Below, piece after piece: positions 50,712 through 58,264 of a stretch of 64,000 nt of DNA. Made by a program: the position numbers and the translations under genes. Under the pieces are notes generated by a model. That model saw only the letters and a program-made list of their open reading frames with translations, ran no database searches and was not told where the DNA came from. The stretch's first letter is position 1. Each line of letters opens with the position of its first letter. This stretch comes from Chitinophaga rupis (GTDB taxonomy: Bacteria > Bacteroidota > Bacteroidia > Chitinophagales > Chitinophagaceae): assembly GCF_900109685.1 (NCBI RefSeq), contig NZ_FOBB01000001.1, positions 1 through 64,000 of the forward strand, in the 5' to 3' direction.

Positions 50712-50772
50712 AAAAAGCAAAAATTAAAAAAGACGCGAAGATCATCCGCGTCTTTTTTAATTTTTGCTTTTT
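50712..50772. terminator. Perfect 26-bp inverted repeat, bidirectional terminator of hisS and dsbD
   Basis: Positions 50712-50737 and 50747-50772 are exact reverse complements over 26 bp with a 9-nt loop. The arms consist of AAAAAGC and AAAAATT-type heptamer words closing on GACGCG. A-tracts and T-tracts flank the stem, so it can stop transcription from both sides. Confidence 0.88.
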
Positions 50773-50782
50773 TACTTTTACT

Positions 50783-52795
50783 TTATTTATTAATCGCAAC
50801 ATTACTGCTCTTAAACGCTTCCAGCCCACATTTCAGCCAGCTGGCATATGCTTTTGCATCCGGCGTATAACCTACCGGGCGTGTAAGCAATTTTTCATCG
50901 GGGCTGATTAACACATAGAACGGTTGCGAGTTATTGCTGAAATTTTCTGTTTGCATAGTGGCAAACTTATCCCCTATTGTTTTTATTTCTTTCTTATGGC
51001 CTGTACCGGTAGTGAACAGGAACTGCGCATCTTCCGGCAGCAGCTTACGGTCATCTACGTATAGGGATACCAGTATGTAATCGTCTTTGATAATTGTTTT
51101 TACTTCATCCTTCGGCCATACATTTTCCTCCATCTTACGGCAATTCACACAAGCCCAGCCAGTGAAGTCCAGCAGTAAGGGTTTGTGCTGCGCTTTGGCC
51201 AGCTGTAAGGCTTTCTCATAATCATTGACCACATTGGCTTCCACGCCTTTTCCTTTGGCGGCATCCTCTCCATACACACTGTAGGTTAAGGGCGGCGGGA
51301 AACCGCTGATCAAGGCACGGTTTGCATAAGGCGTGTTGGTAACACCCGGTAACAGGTATAGTGTAAATGCCGCGAAAATAAGCGTAAACACCAAACGGGT
51401 TGGGCTCAATTTCTTCAGCGGCGCATCATGCGGGAAACGGATCTTACCCAGCAGGTATAATACAATACAAACACCAATGATGATCCAGATGCCAAAGAAC
51501 ACTTCCCGCTTTAACAGGCCCCAGTGTTTTACCAGGTCTGCATTGGAAAGGAACTTAATAGCCATGGCTACTTCCAGAAAGCCCAGCACCACTTTCACCG
51601 TTGTTAACCAGCCGCCGGATTTAGGTATTGAATTTAACCAGCCGGGGAACATGGCAAAAACGGCAAAAGGTAATGCCAGCGCAAAACCAAAACCGGCCAT
51701 CCCCATGGTTAGCTGCATGGCCCCACCATCTGTTGAAAGGGAGCCTGCCAGCAGGGAACCTAATATAGGACCTGTGCAGGAAAAAGATACCAGCGCCAGG
51801 GTAAGCGCCATAAAGAAAATGCCAATAACCCCGCCTACGCTGGTCTTAGCATCCACCTTACTGGCTAAGCCGCTGGGCAGGGTGATCTCAAAGTAACCGA
51901 AGAATGAAATGGCAAATACAATGAAGATCACAAAGAAGGCCAGGTTCAGCCAGATGTTGGTAGAAATATTATTGAGTATTTCCGGGTTCAGGGAAGTTAA
52001 AAAGTGAAAGGGCAGGCTTAATAATACATAGATCAGGAAAATGAAAAAGCCGTACAAAGAGGCATTCATTACCCCTTTACTTTTTTCCTTTGTTTTTTTG
52101 GTAAAGAATGAAACGGTGAGCGGGATCATGGGAAACACACAGGGTGTTAGCAAGGCAATGAAACCACCCAGCATACCCAGTATGAAAATGCCCCACAGGC
52201 TTTTCTTTCCCTCATGCCCAATACCACCGCAGGTATTGGCAGGGCTGTCCAGTACAATATTATTGCGTTTCAGCGTTTGTGCAGCATCGCTTGATTCCTG
52301 TAAGCCGGCTGCTACACTGGTTAAGTTACCGGCTGCATCCAGGTTGAATTTAAAGGCTGTTTCTTCCGGACCCACTACTTCTTCGCCCTTAATGGCCATA
52401 AAGTTCACACTGCCGGCGACTTTATTGGCGCCGGGTTTCAGCTTTACGGTGGCCAGTAGCTCTACTTCGTTCTCAAAGAATTTGATGTTGGCATTATCCA
52501 GCAGCGGCTCTTTACGGCTATTCAATTTACCGGCTTCTGTTACATTTGTTAGGGTAGCGGTAGCTGCGGCGGTGGTATCCAGCACCACGCGGGTGTTGGG
52601 CTCATCATCGCTCATGGTGGTGGAAAACAGCTGCCAGCCTTTATCAATAGTACCTTTCAGGTGCAGCACATATTCGCCGTCATTTTTTTTCTCAGCGGAA
52701 TATTGCCATTTTACCACGGGAGCCGTGGAATCCTGCGCATGGGCTACTGCAGTGGCGCCCAGCATGTATAGTAGAAATACGAACAAGTGCTTCAT
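50783..52795 (-). CDS. dsbD: Thiol:disulfide interchange protein DsbD
   Basis: A 670-residue inner-membrane protein that passes electrons from cytoplasmic thioredoxin to the periplasm. A signal peptide (about 20 residues) and N-terminal beta-sandwich domain (about 25-160) are followed by a membrane domain of eight helices (about 200-460). The membrane cysteines are in LLTPCVFPMIP and SFSCTGPILG. A thioredoxin domain (about 530-670) follows, with the active-site CVNC in FTGWACVNCRKME. In the N-terminal domain the usual cysteine pair is replaced (MAIKGEEVVGPEE), so that domain cannot carry the disulfide. The neighbouring upstream gene encodes a separate copy of that domain with the cysteines. 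Confidence 0.9.
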   Translation of the reverse strand: MKHLFVFLLYMLGATAVAHAQDSTAPVVKWQYSAEKKNDGEYVLHLKGTIDKGWQLFSTTMSDDEPNTRVVLDTTAAATATLTNVTEAGKLNSRKEPLLDNANIKFFENEVELLATVKLKPGANKVAGSVNFMAIKGEEVVGPEETAFKFNLDAAGNLTSVAAGLQESSDAAQTLKRNNIVLDSPANTCGGIGHEGKKSLWGIFILGMLGGFIALLTPCVFPMIPLTVSFFTKKTKEKSKGVMNASLYGFFIFLIYVLLSLPFHFLTSLNPEILNNISTNIWLNLAFFVIFIVFAISFFGYFEITLPSGLASKVDAKTSVGGVIGIFFMALTLALVSFSCTGPILGSLLAGSLSTDGGAMQLTMGMAGFGFALALPFAVFAMFPGWLNSIPKSGGWLTTVKVVLGFLEVAMAIKFLSNADLVKHWGLLKREVFFGIWIIIGVCIVLYLLGKIRFPHDAPLKKLSPTRLVFTLIFAAFTLYLLPGVTNTPYANRALISGFPPPLTYSVYGEDAAKGKGVEANVVNDYEKALQLAKAQHKPLLLDFTGWACVNCRKMEENVWPKDEVKTIIKDDYILVSLYVDDRKLLPEDAQFLFTTGTGHKKEIKTIGDKFATMQTENFSNNSQPFYVLISPDEKLLTRPVGYTPDAKAYASWLKCGLEAFKSSNVAINK

Positions 52796-52827
52796 GGTGG
52801 TTTATCACGGAACTTTAAATAAAAAAA

Positions 52828-52915
52828 TGGCAGTCCGCAGGGCTGCAATGGGCAGTGAATGGAAAAGTGTTGCATCTTATTTCATTCACGGCTGATTGCT
52901 GGCTGCAAACTGCCA
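52828..52915. repeat. Imperfect facing repeats between the two DsbD-type genes
   Basis: The arm 52828-52860 (TGGCAGT, CCGCAGG, GCTGCAA and so on) is imperfectly reverse-complementary to 52884-52915, with a 23-nt loop. TGGCAGT/ACTGCCA and ATTCAC/GTGAAT blocks match. Spacing suggests 7-bp steps, but the words are degenerate. Confidence 0.6.
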
Positions 52916-52942
52916 GTTACAAATGATGAGTCAAATACTGCC

Positions 52943-53404
52943 TCACTTCCCTCCTACGCCTATTGCAAACTCAATCTCTTTGGGCGGCAGGCATTGGTGA
53001 TCATCACATACCATGAACTCAACAGAGCCTTTTACTTTGGTAGCCGCTTTGCCTTTAATGGTAACGGTTTGTACAAAGTTTACCTGGTTCTCGTAATATT
53101 TTAATTCAGAATCAAAGTTCTTATCAAACGCTTTGTGCAGCTTACCATCTTCCTTTATGCGGCCGGTAGCAGCTACCAGCGGGTTTTTGCTGAACTTAAA
53201 GGAGGTAGGCACCGGTCCTTCACCGGCTTCCTGCGCGTACAGGTGCCATCCCGGATCTATGGTGGCTGTCATATGCAGCTCATAGGTCTTGTCATTGATC
53301 TTTTTGGATGCAAAGCTCCATTTTACCGGATTTTCGATCTGCGCACTTGCCAATACGGGCAAGGCAAACAAAAGCAGTGCAGTGAACAGTTTCTTCATAA
53401 TCAA
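52943..53404 (-). CDS. Stand-alone DsbD N-terminal domain with cysteine pair
   Basis: A 153-residue periplasmic protein: signal peptide (about 21 residues, ending ASAQ), then a single beta-sandwich domain like the N-terminal domain of DsbD. It has the FMVCDDHQCLPPKEIEFAI stretch near the end. The two cysteines (C-x4-C) correspond to the disulfide-exchanging pair of E. coli DsbD, where they are C-x5-C in CADAGFCYPP. The neighbouring full DsbD has lost this pair. The protein could be the soluble electron carrier for that DsbD. It lies on the same strand 147 bp upstream, with the array above between them. Confidence 0.82.
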   Translation of the reverse strand: MIMKKLFTALLLFALPVLASAQIENPVKWSFASKKINDKTYELHMTATIDPGWHLYAQEAGEGPVPTSFKFSKNPLVAATGRIKEDGKLHKAFDKNFDSELKYYENQVNFVQTVTIKGKAATKVKGSVEFMVCDDHQCLPPKEIEFAIGVGGK

Positions 53405-53444
53405 TTTTCTTTTTAAATGGTTGGTTGGTTCTGGTTTTGGTGTC

Positions 53445-54137
53445 TTAATTATTTGCGATCAGGCTCTGGAATATCAGCTGACCGTCCCTATTATTCAGAG
53501 CGGCGCTGGTAGCACGCTCCGGATGTGGCATCATGCCAAAAACATTCCTTTCCTTATTACAGATACCGGCAATGCTGCGGAGGGCGCCGTTCGGGTTGGC
53601 AGCGTCCACAATATTGCCAAACTCATCGCAGTAGCGGAACAGCACCTGGTTGTACTTGAACAGGCTGTCCAGCGTGGCATCATCTGCATAATAGCGGCCT
53701 TCGCCATGGGCCACCGGTATCATCAGCGGACGACCGGTTACATCTTTAGTGAGGGAGGTGGCGGTATTTTCGCTTTTCAGGAAGATATTCTTACATACGA
53801 ACTGCTGGTTCTCATTACGCAGCAGCACGCCCGGCAGCAAACCGGCTTCACACAGGATCTGGAAACCGTTACATACGCCTATTACACGGCCGCCTTTGTT
53901 GGCAAATTCAATTACGCTCTGCATCATAGGGCTGAACCTGGCTATGGCCCCGCAACGCAGGTAGTCGCCATAGGAAAAGCCACCCGGTAGTATAATACAG
54001 TCCTGTGTGGTAAAAGTGCTAATGTCTTTATCCTTATGCCATAATTCTATAACTTCCTGCCCCAGGTCATAACGCAGGGCATCTATCATATCATGGTCAC
54101 AATTAGAACCAGGGAAGGTGACAACACCAAATTTCAT
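53445..54137 (-). CDS. purQ: Phosphoribosylformylglycinamidine synthase subunit PurQ
   Basis: About 230 residues of the glutaminase subunit of the FGAM synthase complex (with PurL and PurS), in purine biosynthesis. The start at 54137 (MKFGVVTFPGSNC) is chosen because family members begin there. A -7-like element 35 nt upstream also supports it over 54155. The nucleophile cysteine lies in VIGVCNGFQIL (about residue 86), and the histidine and glutamate in MMPHPERAT near the end. No other pur genes are nearby. Confidence 0.95.
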   Translation of the reverse strand: MKFGVVTFPGSNCDHDMIDALRYDLGQEVIELWHKDKDISTFTTQDCIILPGGFSYGDYLRCGAIARFSPMMQSVIEFANKGGRVIGVCNGFQILCEAGLLPGVLLRNENQQFVCKNIFLKSENTATSLTKDVTGRPLMIPVAHGEGRYYADDATLDSLFKYNQVLFRYCDEFGNIVDAANPNGALRSIAGICNKERNVFGMMPHPERATSAALNNRDGQLIFQSLIANN

Positions 54138-54171
54138 GTGAAAATCTTTAATCAATAATACAGGTAAATTG

Positions 54172-54179
54172 CAAAATTA
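54172..54179 (-). promoter_or_regulatory. Possible -7 element of purQ
   Basis: On the minus strand TAATTTTG, matching TAnnTTTG, 35 nt before the chosen purQ start. No -33 element at the right distance was seen. Confidence 0.4.
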
Positions 54180-54223
54180 GGGAGCCGTCCGCACATTTCC
54201 ATAGCCGTCTATACTAATCTAAG

Positions 54224-54263
54224 CATGTGCTAACAGGTTGATATGCTAATGCACTGACAAATA
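54224..54263. repeat. Degenerate octamers upstream of purQ
   Basis: Five 8-bp steps (ATGTGCTA, then ACAGGTTG, ATATGCTA, ATGCACTG, ACAAATAG) show the GTGCTAAT-type word of 26359-26427 in degraded form. There is no facing arm. Confidence 0.55.
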
Positions 54264-54313
54264 GTTCTATATATATTATTCTTATACCCCGCGGGTAAGC
54301 CGGCATTCATTTT

Positions 54314-55291
54314 TTAACTAAAATACTGCATTACAACCACGTAGCCCAGCGTAATAAAGTGGATGATATTGGCTACCGTTTCATTGGTAATGGTCCAGTA
54401 TACATTGGCCACGAACATAGAAATAGGTAATATAGCCAGCACCCAATAGTCTGGTGAAAAATGCACATTAAACAAAGGCACCAGGATAGCCACCATCACA
54501 AAAACGATCTGCACAGCCCAGGTTTTACGTGTTTGAATCAGCATTTTCTTGAGCGGGCGCTGTAACAGCATCCACCCCAGGATAAAGAAGAACAGGCTGA
54601 CTATTACAGCGCCCCATGCTTTATAATCACTTATAATTGGCAGGCTGAAACCTATACGGGGGATCCTTTTCAGCAAAGCCCCCTGGTTGGTGATGAACAG
54701 GTAAGTGCCCAGCAGGTACAGCGGGCATATGAGCCCCAGCAGGGCAATGATCCACTCTGCCAGCCGGAAGGGCCGCATAATAAGCAGGCTGATAAGCAGC
54801 AGCACGCAAAATACAATGGCCGGGAAGTAGAACAAGCCGGCAATACCCAGCGCAAAACCTATATTAAATACTACATCCCTTGCGGAAGTGCGTGTATACA
54901 GCTCCGTTGTACTGGAAAATACCCACAGCATAATACAGTTCACCAGCAAGGCCGGTGAAAATACATTCCAGCCCTGCCATAAAGAGGTAAAGAGCAGGTA
55001 GCTCATTGCCGGCAGATAGGTGGATTTGGGAAACAGGCGGTGGTGGTTAATGATCCTGGTGAGTAGCAGCGTTTGCAGGAACAGCAGCAGGATAGCTATG
55101 GAGGTAAAGAACAGCGGGCTTTTGCCTACCAGCACCTGCAGCCATTTTACCAGCAGGTCGTACAAAAGCCCCTCTGATCCGTCTGCAATAAAGGTTGACG
55201 GATGTAACAGGTAGAAAAACTTAACCAGTAACGTATATATTAACAGCAGCAATACCGTTAATGGATTGCCGGAGCGGAAAAATCTTACCAC
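54314..55291 (-). CDS. Polytopic membrane protein of the DUF6427 type
   Basis: A 325-residue integral-membrane protein with about nine to ten hydrophobic helices and little else. Charged loops are short. It resembles, by layout and by the start RFFRSGNPLTVLLLLIY, the uncharacterised DUF6427 family of Bacteroidota. Its function is unknown. It starts 15 nt after the end of the upstream gene (55307), so the two are likely co-transcribed. The purQ gene follows downstream, 158 bp further. Confidence 0.7.
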   Translation of the reverse strand: MVRFFRSGNPLTVLLLLIYTLLVKFFYLLHPSTFIADGSEGLLYDLLVKWLQVLVGKSPLFFTSIAILLLFLQTLLLTRIINHHRLFPKSTYLPAMSYLLFTSLWQGWNVFSPALLVNCIMLWVFSSTTELYTRTSARDVVFNIGFALGIAGLFYFPAIVFCVLLLISLLIMRPFRLAEWIIALLGLICPLYLLGTYLFITNQGALLKRIPRIGFSLPIISDYKAWGAVIVSLFFFILGWMLLQRPLKKMLIQTRKTWAVQIVFVMVAILVPLFNVHFSPDYWVLAILPISMFVANVYWTITNETVANIIHFITLGYVVVMQYFS

Positions 55292-55306
55292 GGTGCAAAG
55301 GTGTGA

Positions 55307-56824
55307 TTAAAAGTCAACTTTTGCAAAGCAAATATAATTCCTGTAAACACAGGGTATCAGTACGCTGCGGCTGCTGATCTGCTTCCCGTAGCGGGGCATC
55401 CAGGTAAACCCTTTGTCCAGGTTGCGCAGGGTAGGCAGGCGGCTGATCTTACCATCCGGCTGGATGCTATTATCCGTTAAGATATAGTTACGGCGGTCCA
55501 GCTCATTATACAGGAAACGCAGCTCACTGCCAATGTTCACCATTATATAGGAGAGGTACAGGTCGGCCCCATCATCAAACTGGCTTTTGCGTACAAAATT
55601 GCTCCATTGCGGGTTACCCTCATTATCAAATGACAGGATAGCTACATTATCATAGTGGTAGCGGTTCCCCTGTGAGTTATTCCATCCCCAGGGGTTATAA
55701 TACATGGGGGAATACGGGGAATAATAATAGGAGTACGGGTACGACATGCCGCCGTATGGGCCGTACATATAGTTCCAGCGGTTCCAGGGCTGGTAGCGGG
55801 AGGTGGTGTAGAACGATTCTGCCGTTAACAGGAACCCTCCGTCTTTGGTATTAATGATCTTACGAATGAAATAATCGTTGAAAGCTGCATTGGTAGAGGA
55901 TTCTCCACGGGCGTTCATTTTCAGCTCATTGGAGAACTGGGCCAGCTTTTCAAATACCTTCTGTTTCTGCTCATAGTCATATTTGCTGATGTACAGGCCT
56001 TCCACATTGCCCCGCTTCTGTTTGTAGTAAAAAGCAGTGATCAGGGCCCGGTGCTGGTTGTTATCCAGCTTCATTTTTACCTCATCCAGCAGCTGGTTCT
56101 GCAGATTCATGGGCGTGATCTCAAAGGAATCTACTGCGGACCTTTTGATCACCAGCTCCCCATTCACGGTATAATCCCGGTTGCTGGTACGTTCCAGCTT
56201 GGTAAATATCAGGTCGCCATTATTGGAAAGGTTAAAATTGCTGAGAAAGCTCTTTTTTTCCATAGGCAATGAAAGCCGGCTGTTATTTACAAAGTTGAAA
56301 GAGCTGTCATACTGGAAAGTGTAAAACACGTTGTTGTCCTCCTTATCCTGGTTGATCTTGTAGATCAGGATGCGGGCCTTATCTTCTGAATACTCTACGG
56401 AATACACTTTGTTTTCCTTGGAATAAAAACCAATGCGGGTAGAGTCTATTACGACAGGAGATTGTTCAAACTTGGCTTCGGGGTTCATGGTGGCGCAAAC
56501 GCTGTACACGGCATCCTTACGCTGGAACTGGTAGATCATGAACACCTTGTTGGGGTAGGCCACAAAATCCATGCTGATGATCTTACGGGGTAAAAAGTCC
56601 AGCTTTACCCGCTGTTTCAGCTGCATGGCGTTGTCATATACGGACACCGCGTTATCACCCCGGTCACTTTTATACACCATGATGTTACCGCCTACCCGGC
56701 CTATAATTTCAAATTCAGTGCTTTTATAATCATCCCGTTCCGGTTCTGAGTAGGCTATTTTTTGGGCCATGAGTGATCCGCCACACAAAAGCAGGCAAGC
56801 CAGGAGAGAAAATCGGTATAGCAT
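55307..56824 (-). CDS. Secreted protein of unknown function with a tyrosine-rich insert
   Basis: A 505-residue protein starting with a signal peptide (about 20 residues, LMAQ). Most of the sequence has beta-propeller-like strands, such as EFEIIGRVGGNIMVYKSD and YSVEYSEDKARILIYKI. A segment at about residues 343-390 is very rich in Tyr, Pro, Gly, Trp and Asn (RWNYMYGPYGG...YYYSPYSP). No known domain or active site was recognised. It lies immediately upstream of the DUF6427 gene and has its own well-formed promoter (56913-56943). It may be an envelope protein with a disordered aromatic loop. Confidence 0.75.
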   Translation of the reverse strand: MLYRFSLLACLLLCGGSLMAQKIAYSEPERDDYKSTEFEIIGRVGGNIMVYKSDRGDNAVSVYDNAMQLKQRVKLDFLPRKIISMDFVAYPNKVFMIYQFQRKDAVYSVCATMNPEAKFEQSPVVIDSTRIGFYSKENKVYSVEYSEDKARILIYKINQDKEDNNVFYTFQYDSSFNFVNNSRLSLPMEKKSFLSNFNLSNNGDLIFTKLERTSNRDYTVNGELVIKRSAVDSFEITPMNLQNQLLDEVKMKLDNNQHRALITAFYYKQKRGNVEGLYISKYDYEQKQKVFEKLAQFSNELKMNARGESSTNAAFNDYFIRKIINTKDGGFLLTAESFYTTSRYQPWNRWNYMYGPYGGMSYPYSYYYSPYSPMYYNPWGWNNSQGNRYHYDNVAILSFDNEGNPQWSNFVRKSQFDDGADLYLSYIMVNIGSELRFLYNELDRRNYILTDNSIQPDGKISRLPTLRNLDKGFTWMPRYGKQISSRSVLIPCVYRNYICFAKVDF

Positions 56825-56912
56825 CGGTATATGTTTTAAATAATGTGGTAACGTAAATTCATTCTATATTGTTGTAGGCGACGGGCCATACCCATAGGAA
56901 AAATTTTACAGT

Positions 56913-56943
56913 CAAACCTACACGAAAATTTGCTTTTCGCAAA
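56913..56943 (-). promoter_or_regulatory. Consensus promoter of the unknown secreted-protein gene
   Basis: On the minus strand TTTG (56940-56943), 19 nt, then TAGGTTTG (56913-56920), matching the Bacteroidota consensus. Transcription would start near 56906, about 80 nt before the start codon. Confidence 0.78.
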
Positions 56944-56950
56944 GAGTATG

Positions 56951-57109
56951 TGGTCCATAGTCAATGGTCCATAGTTCATAGCCTACTCCGGCACTACTTG
57001 TACTACGGATGAATGGACGAAGGCAATGATGCACGGCTGCTGCCTGTACCTGTAAAACCTGTCATACGCTAAAGGCGATGGACCATGGCCTGTGGACCAT
57101 GGACTATTT
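56951..57109. repeat. Facing heptamer arrays in a divergent promoter region
   Basis: The left arm (56951-56978) has four 7-bp units alternating TGGTCCA and TAGTCAA types. The right arm (57075-57109) has five units of the ACCATGG type. They are reverse complements in style, about 90 nt apart. The word is the same as between nuoM and nuoN. Confidence 0.85.
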
Positions 57110-57161
57110 ACTTTTATTCTGTACATTTAGATAAATTTAATTCAGAACCGTTCTTTGCCTG

Positions 57162-58088
57162 ATGGAAACAGTGTTAATTACCGGGGGTACGGGATTTATT
57201 GGAGAAGCGCTTACTCAACTGCTTACCGAACATGGATATCATGTAATTGTCCTAAGCCGTCAACCACATGCGCACACCAATTCCGCTAACAACCTGCTCA
57301 CCTATGCTCATTGGGATGTGCGCCAGCAGGCCATAGATCTGGCGGCCGTGCAGGCGGCTGATTTTATTGTGCACCTGGCCGGGGCCAATGTAGCCGGCCA
57401 CCGCTGGACCAGTGCCTATAAAAAAGAGATCGTAGACAGCCGCGTTCAAAGCAGCCAGCTGTTATTCAATACGTTACAGCAGCATCCTAATAAGGTGCGT
57501 AAATTCATCAGCGCTTCCGCCACCGGTTATTATGGTGAAAATCATAACGGCCTTCCCCCTTTTACAGAAATGGATCCACCTGCCACAGATTTCCTGGGCA
57601 ATACCTGCCAAACCTGGGAAGCGGGCGCCCTGCAAATGGAACAGCTGGATAAAAAAGTAGTGATCTTCCGCACCGGTATAGCCTTAAACAAAAATGGCGG
57701 TGCACTAAAAGAATTTTATAAACCCCTGCAGTTTGGTTTTGCCACCATCCTGGGCAGCGGGGAACAATGGGTAAGCTGGATACACCTGCACGACCTGGTA
57801 CGCCTTTACTTTAATGCAATTGTAAACCCGGGCTTAACCGGCATTTTTAATGCCGTGGCGCCAAAGCCGGTACAGCATAAGGACCTGATCATGACCATGG
57901 CCAAGGTGGCGAAGGGCAAAAGTTTTATTTCTGTACATGTACCTGCCTTTGCTTTGAAGCTGGGCTTAGGTGAGATGAGCACGGAGGTATTAAAAAGCGT
58001 CAACGCATCCTGCCAGAAGATACAGGACACCGGGTTCCAGTTCTCCTACCCGGAGATTGGTGCAGCAATGGAACAACTGCTGCAATAA
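57162..58088 (+). CDS. TIGR01777-family NAD-dependent epimerase/dehydratase-like protein
   Basis: A 308-residue cytoplasmic protein of the extended SDR superfamily, YfcH/SulA-like group. The Rossmann motif GGTGFIGEAL (residues 8-17) binds NAD(P). HLAGANVAG follows near residue 70. The C-terminal DUF1731-like domain is present (about 255-300). The canonical catalytic YxxxK motif is replaced by a SATGYYGE sequence, as in the family. The biochemical reaction is unknown. Its end lies next to a large facing repeat. It is divergent from the unknown secreted protein and convergent with the phosphodiesterase gene. Confidence 0.88.
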   Translation: METVLITGGTGFIGEALTQLLTEHGYHVIVLSRQPHAHTNSANNLLTYAHWDVRQQAIDLAAVQAADFIVHLAGANVAGHRWTSAYKKEIVDSRVQSSQLLFNTLQQHPNKVRKFISASATGYYGENHNGLPPFTEMDPPATDFLGNTCQTWEAGALQMEQLDKKVVIFRTGIALNKNGGALKEFYKPLQFGFATILGSGEQWVSWIHLHDLVRLYFNAIVNPGLTGIFNAVAPKPVQHKDLIMTMAKVAKGKSFISVHVPAFALKLGLGEMSTEVLKSVNASCQKIQDTGFQFSYPEIGAAMEQLLQ

Positions 58089-58264
58089 TTACGAATTGTC
58101 AATTACGAATTACGAATTGGCCGAATGTGTTGAGTTAAATGCTGAACGCGGAAATCTAAATGCACAATGCCTGATGCATAATGCCAGGCATCGGATGCAG
58201 AAAACTCTTTATGCATGCACTATTTCTTCCCCGCTCAACTCAATTCGTAATTCGTAATTGAAAA
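58089..58264. repeat. Composite facing repeat between the TIGR01777 and phosphodiesterase genes
   Basis: Positions 58099-58119 and 58241-58261 are perfect 21-bp reverse complements built from ATTACGA. The enclosed 120 nt holds TGCTGAA-type words (58139-58152) and a 7-bp run of the ATGCACA/ATGCCTG type (58160-58187). So one locus mixes three word families used elsewhere. Confidence 0.85.

Larger units (their letters stand above)
56825..57161. other. Divergent intergenic region before the TIGR01777 gene
   Basis: The 337-bp gap contains the promoter of the gene at 55307 (56913-56943) and a pair of facing heptamer arrays (56951-57109), each listed separately. The remaining stretches (56825-56912 and 57110-57161) show nothing recognisable. 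No promoter for the plus-strand gene was identified. Confidence 0.55.

Noticed and set aside
53289..53990. 233-residue plus-strand frame opposite purQ
   Set aside because: purQ has its complete active site; the opposite frame bridges two genes and has no features.
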